The position numbers and the translations under genes are program-made. This document shows, piece after piece, positions 48,966 through 54,097 of a DNA stretch of 54,097 bases (position 1 is its first letter; the number at the start of each line of letters is the position of its first letter). Below the pieces are notes generated by a model. The model saw only the letters and a program-made list of their open reading frames with translations, ran no database searches and was not told the DNA's origin. Origin of the DNA: CAZYJR01 sp964647905 (GTDB lineage: Bacteria > Desulfobacterota > DSM-4660 > Desulfatiglandales > HGW-15); assembly GCA_964647905.1 (NCBI GenBank), contig CAZYJR010000026.1:1-54097 (forward strand), in the 5' to 3' direction.

Positions 48966-50648
48966 TCATTTGTCAAGGATGTAGACAACGCCCAGGTTTG
49001 CATCCACCTTGACCCGCTGCCCGCTCTTGATCTTGGCCGTCCCCTCGAATACGTTCATGACCACGGGGATGCCGTACTCCCGGCCCACGATGGCCGCATG
49101 GGAAAGACTCGCCCCGCGGTCCACGATCACGCCTTGGATCATGGAGAAGATGGGCGTCCAACTGGGCGAAGTGCTCGCCGCCACCAGGATGTCCCCCTCC
49201 TGGACCCGGTAGAGCTCGTCCTCGCTCATGATGACCCTGGCCGGCCCCTCTGCCACCCCGGGCGAACCGCAGGTGCCGTAAAGGTCCGCTTTGAGCTCGG
49301 GCCTGACCTGCGGCATGGATCCGACCACCACCTTCAGGGCTATGGGGTCATTGGACTGGACCAGGACACCCATTGCCTGATCCAGGTCGAATCCCTCCTT
49401 CAGCATGGCGGGCGGATTCGGATTCTTCTTCCACTCTTCCCACTCAGATTTTCTCCGGTCCACAATTGGTCTTAGATTGAACTGATCCGGATTGATTCCG
49501 GCGCGGCGCACCTCGTCGGGGATGAGGAAGAATATGTCCTCGGGGTCGTCCATCGCTCCGAGTTGCACGAATCGCCGGCCCAGGCCCACTGCGCTTCTCC
49601 GCATCATGGCATGGGTGTAGAGATCCAGATAGTGGTCGTGCTCCTCACTGAAGATGCCGCTTTTCTGGGCCAGCTCCATGAGCTGCTCGAGCCATCCTCT
49701 CTGCTCCTGCGGGACCTTGGCCAGGACTTCCTTTTCCGCCGCCTTGCGTTCTTCTTCTATCTTGGCCCTCTCCTTCTCCAGGTTGAAGTCCCCGCCTTTC
49801 TGGAGGAACTGCCTGACATTGGCCAGTGCTGGAGCGGGATCCTCCACCCAGGTGGGGAGGTTGATCTCGCTCATACGCTGCATCCGCCATCCGTCTTCAT
49901 TCATGAAGGCCATGAAGTCCTTCATAAAGGCAGCGCCTTCTTCCGTAACCTCCAGCTTCTCCCTTATCTCCTGGGCGTCGTTGTCCAGGAAGACATCCGC
50001 GAGGCCCTCTTGTTCGGCTCGTTTGGAGAACTCCCAGAGCGTTCGATCCACTTGAAAGACCTTGTTGTCAAACCCCGAGACCAGCTTGTGAAAAAGAGGC
50101 GAGGTATCGTCTATCTGCGCCAACTGACGGCACATGTTCTCGAAAAGGATATAGGCGGTATATGTACCGTACATCATATACATGTGGATCTCCCACATGC
50201 GGCGGCAGGTGTTGATGGTCTCTTCGAAGTTTTCCAGGAGCTCGATGTTGCCGGCCGTATCCGGATCCAGAAGCTTGAGCTTGGCGTATCGATCCAGGAT
50301 TTCTTTCACAAAGCCGCCCCAGAGGCCGTCGTAGTCCTCCACAAATGGGAGTATCGCCTTGCGGAACTCGGCCTCTCTCCTCTGCTTTTCCTCCTCGCTC
50401 TTGACCAGGAGGAGTGTGAGATAACCACCGCCGTTCATGAATCGCCAGTCCCACCCCTTGACTGTGGGAAGGCTCAGCTTCTCCGCCCCGTATTGCATCC
50501 CGTGGCGGCAGAAATTGATCCAAAACCAGCCGAACATCGGGGTCCACGGAGGGACGGAGTGAGTGGCGTCCAGAAACCATGCCGGGGATTGCTCGAAATC
50601 TTGTTCCGGATCGAATTCCAATCCCGGAACCACGTCATAGACCTTCAT
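48966..50648 (-). CDS. PEP-utiliser phosphohistidine protein (phenylphosphate synthase PpsA-like)
   Basis: 560 residues. The C-terminal about 90 residues are the swivelling phosphohistidine domain with the active His in RGASLSHAAIVGREYGIPVV (consensus TSHAAIVARELG). The N-terminal 450 residues are helical and Trp-rich (TPMFGWFWINFCRHG) and should be the acceptor-binding part, as in PpsA of Thauera and in rifampin phosphotransferase. The start at 50648 begins MKVYDVVPG; upstream open sequence looks non-coding. It is followed by the ATP-binding partner. The acceptor is likely an alcohol or phenol; no phenylphosphate carboxylase or third CBS subunit is present here. Confidence 0.82.
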   Translation of the reverse strand: MKVYDVVPGLEFDPEQDFEQSPAWFLDATHSVPPWTPMFGWFWINFCRHGMQYGAEKLSLPTVKGWDWRFMNGGGYLTLLLVKSEEEKQRREAEFRKAILPFVEDYDGLWGGFVKEILDRYAKLKLLDPDTAGNIELLENFEETINTCRRMWEIHMYMMYGTYTAYILFENMCRQLAQIDDTSPLFHKLVSGFDNKVFQVDRTLWEFSKRAEQEGLADVFLDNDAQEIREKLEVTEEGAAFMKDFMAFMNEDGWRMQRMSEINLPTWVEDPAPALANVRQFLQKGGDFNLEKERAKIEEERKAAEKEVLAKVPQEQRGWLEQLMELAQKSGIFSEEHDHYLDLYTHAMMRRSAVGLGRRFVQLGAMDDPEDIFFLIPDEVRRAGINPDQFNLRPIVDRRKSEWEEWKKNPNPPAMLKEGFDLDQAMGVLVQSNDPIALKVVVGSMPQVRPELKADLYGTCGSPGVAEGPARVIMSEDELYRVQEGDILVAASTSPSWTPIFSMIQGVIVDRGASLSHAAIVGREYGIPVVMNVFEGTAKIKSGQRVKVDANLGVVYILDK

Positions 50649-51034
50649 GGTGCCCTCCTGATTTTGGTGGTTTTCTTGTGACCGCACCGAAGATGCATCC
50701 GGCGGGGCCGCCGGCGTGCAATCCACAGTGGACGAACCTGTTGAAGGGGGCTGCTCTGATCCGGGACCATGAAGACAAGAATCGGGGAGGGAGAGATGCC
50801 GCTTGCACTGCGGTTAGGGAGCGGGAACGGTTCGCTTCAGGCTCCAATTCACGGTCCATACACTCTGTAATCTCCGGGGCCTGATATCCTCCTTTCTCCT
50901 TGGGGCGCTCCGCCCCTGTCCTGTGAAGGAGCGTTAGTCTATGTTGATTCCCTTATGAAACAATAGGGTTTGACATGTCAAAGCAATTGATTTTATATAA
51001 GCATAAGCTTTTCTTATGTCCATGAGGGCTCCCC
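50649..51034. promoter_or_regulatory. Divergent control region between the Pps-like operon and lysR
   Basis: 386 bp. On the + strand TTGACA (50970-50975), 17 bp, TTATAT (50993-50998) form a good promoter for lysR, with a start near 51005. TTTGACATGTCAAA (50969-50982) is a perfect palindrome over that -35. The element at 50976-51018 overlaps it. Toward the Pps-like gene the leader would be about 300 nt with no convincing ORF. Confidence 0.6.
50976..51018 (-). promoter_or_regulatory. LysR-type operator, second copy
   Basis: Read on the - strand it has the same parts as 27652-27694: box ATAAGAAAAGCTTAT (one mismatch to the first copy), a 6-bp spacer of different sequence, and an identical 21-bp block with CAATTG ending in TGACA. 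The box ends 17 bp before the lysR ATG, so LysR binding would block its own transcription while placing the box at an activating position for the Pps-like operon. Confidence 0.65.
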
Positions 51035-51928
51035 ATGCAGGTGAACTTGAATCAAATCAGGGTATTCTACTACGTCGCCCGGGAGAAGAGCATCAGCAGG
51101 GCGGCGGAGAAGCTCTTTGTCACACAGCCTGCGGTGACCATGCAGATCCGGGCTCTCGAGGAGCATCTCTCATTGAAGCTCTTCAAGCGGAGGGGCAAGG
51201 CCCTGCGGCTGACCGAGGCCGGCCGAGCCCTTTTCGGCTATGCCAGGCGCATATTCCTGGTCGTGGACGAAATGGAAGCGGTGATGGCTCGCCACGCCGA
51301 TCTCTCGGCGGGGGCGCTGACCATCGGTACCACCAGGAGCTTCGCCCGCCACCTCATGCCCGGTCTCCTCTCCCGGTTCCAGGCGGCCCACCCTGGCGTG
51401 AAGATCTCACTGAAGGAAGGGAGCTCTCAGGAGATATCCCAGGGCATAATGGAGTACAAATACGACCTCGGGATCATAGGCAGGCTCCACTTCAGCAGCC
51501 GCCTGAAGGTCATGGAGTACACCAAAGAGGAGTTCTGCCTGGTCACGGCCCCTGAACACCGATTCACGGGCAGGGAGGAGATATCCTTTCTGGAACTCAA
51601 AGATGAACCAATCATAATCAGGGAGGAGGGATCCGGCTCAAGGGAGGCCGTCCTGGCCCTACTCGGCTCTTACGGGATAACACCATCAGTCTTGATCGAG
51701 GCCGGGAGCGTGGAATTCATCAAGGAGTACGTAATGCAAGGCCGCGGGGTCTCATTCCTCTACATGCCGGAAGTGGACCTGGAGTCCCGGATGGGGCTCC
51801 TAATCCCCCACCGCATGCGGGAGGGGCCGATCCTCGTTCAAACGGTGATCATCCATCCCCGCGACGTGACCCTCTCACCAGCGGCCAGGGCCTTTCTCCG
51901 CCTCACCAAGCAGGATCCGGACGGATAG
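51035..51928 (+). CDS. LysR-family transcriptional regulator
   Basis: 297 residues. The winged HTH is at 1-60 (NLNQIRVFYYVAREKSISRAAEKLFVTQP, quoted across helices 1-3, with SISRAAEKL and VTQPAVTMQIRALEE as the core). An effector-binding domain (about 90-290; GALTIGTTRSF, LGIIGRLHFSS, YVMQGRGVSFLYMPEVD) follows. It is divergent from the Pps-like operon, the usual LysR layout, and the operator between them is repeated upstream of the ETF/HdrA/AOR operon. The ligand may be an intermediate of that catabolic route. The start at 51035 follows GAGGG. Confidence 0.93.
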   Translation: MQVNLNQIRVFYYVAREKSISRAAEKLFVTQPAVTMQIRALEEHLSLKLFKRRGKALRLTEAGRALFGYARRIFLVVDEMEAVMARHADLSAGALTIGTTRSFARHLMPGLLSRFQAAHPGVKISLKEGSSQEISQGIMEYKYDLGIIGRLHFSSRLKVMEYTKEEFCLVTAPEHRFTGREEISFLELKDEPIIIREEGSGSREAVLALLGSYGITPSVLIEAGSVEFIKEYVMQGRGVSFLYMPEVDLESRMGLLIPHRMREGPILVQTVIIHPRDVTLSPAARAFLRLTKQDPDG

Positions 51929-51950
51929 TTCGGCCATCGTTTTTGAGCCT

Positions 51951-51978
51951 TCTGATCATTTCTTCATAGCTGATCAGA
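51951..51978. repeat. Inverted repeat after lysR
   Basis: TCTGATCA and TGATCAGA form perfect 8-bp arms around a 12-nt loop, 22 bp after the lysR stop. There is no T-run on either side, so it is a weak terminator candidate. It marks the edge between the GC-rich lysR and the AT-rich decayed region. Confidence 0.4.
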
Positions 51979-51982
51979 GCGC

Positions 51983-52199
51983 TCAACTTCTTGATCTTGA
52001 TTCTTTAACTGCTTCGCGAATGTCTTTCATAGTCGCGCGAGTTTTACTTCCAGCTACACCAAAGGGTGATCTATCACTTTTTTAAAAGTAATAGAAACTA
52101 TTTCTCCCTTCTCGGCCTTATAATAACTTCTTCAGTTCTAACGATATTTAGAACTTCGGAAACACGTCGCCATACTTCTGAATAAGTAAAACCTTTCAT
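51983..52199 (-). pseudogene. Decayed small ORF in AT-rich region
   Basis: An ATG at 52199 opens a frame MKGFTYSEVWRRVSEVL that stops after 33 codons. Two frame changes further on restore plausible coding (GEIVSITFKKVIDHP, then GSKTRATMKDIREAVKES) up to a stop at 51983. The local base composition is much richer in A and T than the neighbours. I read it as a decayed small gene of foreign origin, without a family assignment. Confidence 0.3.
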
Positions 52200-52203
52200 A
52201 ATA

Positions 52204-52449
52204 CTACTCTAATACTAATATGCGCATTTCCTGAGCAATTTTCCTCATCCCTTGGTCTAGGGAAATCAAAGGGCCTCTTAAACTGACCGCACACTCCAAA
52301 AAGTCTTTTACAGTCCATACTGGGTACTCCCAGCCCATGGCGGCCAACTGCACCACGAGCGGGCGCTCCACCATGGTCCACTCGTTGGGGGTCTCCCGCT
52401 GCGGGTCGGGGTCGAGAGAGGGGATGGGTGAATGGTACGGCTCGCTCAT
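52204..52449 (-). pseudogene. Truncated N-terminus of a type I restriction enzyme R subunit (HsdR-like)
   Basis: The frame begins MSEPYHSPIPSLDP and contains NEWTMVERPLVVQLAAMGWEY, like the beginning of HsdR proteins (ERPLxxQLxxxGW). After about 40 residues the similarity ends and a non-HsdR tail (GPLISLDQGMRKIAQEM) leads to a stop. Full HsdR has about 1000 residues, so only a fragment is left. ATG overlaps the stop of the DUF1016 remnant. Confidence 0.45.
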
Positions 52450-52996
52450 GGCGCATCTCCCGTTTTTCGTTGCGCCCTTTCATCCAGTAACCGCCGGGTG
52501 TTCTCAATATCCTTTGCCAGGCGGCCCTCGTCGGGAAGCGCGGTACGGTATTCCGCAGCCATGACCTTGTTGGCCAGTCCTTGCACAGTGCATACTTGAC
52601 CACGGCGGATTCCTTGTACGAGCAGAGAATCAGGCCGACGGGCGGATTTTCGTCCGCATGGGTCCAATGCCCCCGGGCGTAATTGAGGTAGAGATGCATC
52701 TGCCGGCGTCAGCATGGGTAAAGCGGCCCAGCTTCAGGTCGATGAGTATCAGACAGCGCAGCCGGCGAGGATAAAAGACCAGATCGTTCCGTGCCGATCC
52801 GCAGCCGTTTCTGGCGGCCCACAAAGCAGAAATCACCGCCCAGTTCCAGGAGAAAGGTTTCCAGATGATGGATCAGGGCCTCTTCCAGGTCGTTTTCCGA
52901 ATATTCATCCTTGAGGCCGAGAAACTCCAGGACATAAGGGTCCTTGACGGAGGGTTCAGGAATAGCAAACCAACCTGCCATAGGATGCTCCGGCAT
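52446..52996 (-). pseudogene. Frameshifted DUF1016 (YhcG/PDDEXK nuclease) remnant
   Basis: Pieces in successive frames rebuild the C-terminal half of a DUF1016 nuclease: KDPYVLEFLGL and LELGGDFCFVGRQ (52830-52960), RLRCLILIDLKLGRFTHADAG (quoted in part; 52700-52790), HLYLNYARGHWTHADENPP (52620-52700), and NKVMAAEYRTALPDEG (to 52446). At least three frameshifts separate them. The PDDEXK core residues (DLKLG) remain. The N-terminal half is missing where the IS91-type gene starts at about 53032, so the insertion may have cut it off. Confidence 0.65.
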
Positions 52997-53031
52997 TGAC
53001 TTTCTGTTAAACTTACAGTATTTCTTGGGGC

Positions 53032-54097
53032 ATGTGCACCCTAAACCGTGCCTCCTCGCAACCCACACCCTACCGCACCAGGAAACCGCAGGCCGCCGCC
53101 TTCTATCAGTGCGTAGAAGATCACTTCGAGACCCTGGAACAGGTCCACGATGAACGCTTTTCACGGAAATACGGATTCTTCAGGCCCTATCTTCGAAACG
53201 TCATCTACCGGTTTCTCGACTGCGGCATCCTCCACAACGGCTTCGCCCGGGTCCGCTGCGATTCCTGCGGCCACGAGTACCTCCTGGCCTTCTCTTGCAA
53301 GCGATGGCACTTCTGCCCCTCCTGCCACCAGAAGCGTGTGGTCGAATTCGGCCAGTGGCTCCTCGAGGAGGTCGTCAAGGCCGTACCCCACCGCCACTGG
53401 GTCTTAAGCATCCCGAAAATCCTCCGCCGGTCTTTTCTGTATGACCGAAAGCTCCTTTGCGATCTCAGCCGGTGCGCCTGGGAGACACTCAAGCAGTACC
53501 TCCAGGAGGTCTTGCCGGGTGCAGATTTCCAGCCCGGCGCGATCATCGCAGTGCAGACCTTCGGGGGACTGCTGGAGTTCAACCCCCACTGCCACATCCT
53601 TCTTGCCGACGGTGGATTCTACGGCAAGGACATGTTCCGGGTTGCGCCCCGACCGGAGATCAAGCCCATCGAAGAGATTTTTCGCCATAAGGTGTTCCGG
53701 ATGCTCCTGCGTCGCCGAAAGATCCGCCCGGAACTCATCGAAAACCTCATGGGGTGGCGACATTCAGGATTCCATGTCCACGCCGGCCCCCGCATCCTGC
53801 CCCGTCATGCCGGGCCCATGGAAAACCTGGCCCGGTACATCATTCGCGCATCCTTTGCCCAAGACCGGATAACCTATCTTCCTCGGGAAGCCCAGGTCAT
53901 CTATGAATCCAGAGACGGAAAGCGCACCAAAACCTTCGACGCCCTGGAATGGCTCGCGGCCATGTGCTCCCATGTCCCCAACAAAGGCGAACAGATGGTG
54001 AGATACTACGGCTACTACAGCAACGTCTGCAGGGGAAAACGCAAAGCCAGGGGGGAAGACCATTCACTCCCCACGCTCCTTCATCCCGATGACCCAT
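53032..54097 (+). mobile_element. IS91-family transposase gene, 3' end beyond the window
   Basis: Open from ATG 53032 to the window end: 355 codons without a stop. Residues 75-110 form a zinc-binding domain (CDSCGHEYLL, CKRWHFCPSCHQK). FNPHCHILLADG holds the HUH metal motif of the relaxase-like fold, and HSGFHVHAGPRI and NLARYIIRASFAQDRI are also typical of IS91/Y2 transposases. These elements move by rolling-circle replication and lack terminal inverted repeats. The ribosome site is weak (TGGGG). The remaining C-terminus and the element's terminus are outside. Confidence 0.85.

Noticed and set aside
1..54097. CRISPR array, tRNA, rRNA or replication origin
   Set aside because: No regularly spaced direct repeats, cloverleaf sequences, rRNA-like segments or DnaA-box clusters were noticed on reading; a covariance-model search was not possible.

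Overview
The window reads like a GC-rich chromosome segment of a strictly anaerobic bacterium, most likely a sulfate-reducing or syntrophic member of the Desulfobacterota. The signs are HdrA/HdrD-type iron-sulfur proteins, an aldehyde:ferredoxin-oxidoreductase (AOR) family enzyme, an ETF plus membrane ETF:quinone oxidoreductase set, rubrerythrins, a TRAP transporter and a probable selenoprotein. The lineage is an inference; no rRNA or tRNA gene was seen.

Positions 22384 down to about 1647 (- strand) look like one long operon built around a bacterial microcompartment (BMC). In transcription order it encodes a glutamine-synthetase-like ligase, a split glutamate-synthase triad (class II amidotransferase, GXGXG domain, FMN domain; the layout of N-methylglutamate synthase MgsABC), a [2Fe-2S] protein, an FAD oxidoreductase, a 4Fe-4S protein, shell proteins (BMC-H, EutS-like, BMC-P), PduS-like and PduT-like electron-relay proteins, an EutJ-like ATPase, a flavoprotein, further BMC-T and BMC-H proteins, a BFD-type [2Fe-2S] protein, a DAO-family flavoprotein, another BMC-T, an RpiR-type regulator, a CoA-acylating-type aldehyde dehydrogenase, RidA and a TRAP transporter. 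The most economical reading is a compartment that oxidises an amine through a glutamylated or N-alkylglutamate (opine-like) intermediate: the aldehyde is released and converted to acyl-CoA inside the shell, and electrons leave through PduT/PduS. A sigma70-like promoter and two related 14-bp palindromes lie upstream of the first gene. Left of the operon are an orphan receiver protein, a 45-residue ORF, a class I amidotransferase and a toxin-antitoxin remnant.

Positions 22781-27458 hold an arsenite methyltransferase gene with an in-frame TGA at a conserved cysteine position followed by a SECIS-like hairpin (probable selenoprotein), a small unknown gene, a nitroreductase, an amidohydrolase and a Spy-like periplasmic protein.

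Positions 27743-40559 (+ strand) form a redox operon: membrane ETF:quinone oxidoreductase, EtfA, EtfB, a CrtI-like flavoprotein, an SDR dehydrogenase, and an HdrD/HdrA/AOR/ferredoxin quartet resembling BamD, BamE, BamB and BamC. Positions 40660-50648 hold two ferritin-like proteins, a DUF89 protein, a molybdopterin oxidoreductase, a small HTH protein, a QueG-like Fe-S protein, a geranylgeranyl-reductase-like flavoprotein, a duplicated-domain protein and a split PEP-synthase pair resembling phenylphosphate synthase. A LysR gene at 51035 is divergent from that pair. A 43-bp element containing a LysR-type box occurs both there and upstream of the redox operon, which suggests one regulon.

The right end (51929-54097) is a decayed region with restriction/nuclease gene remnants, cut by an IS91-family transposase gene that runs off the window.
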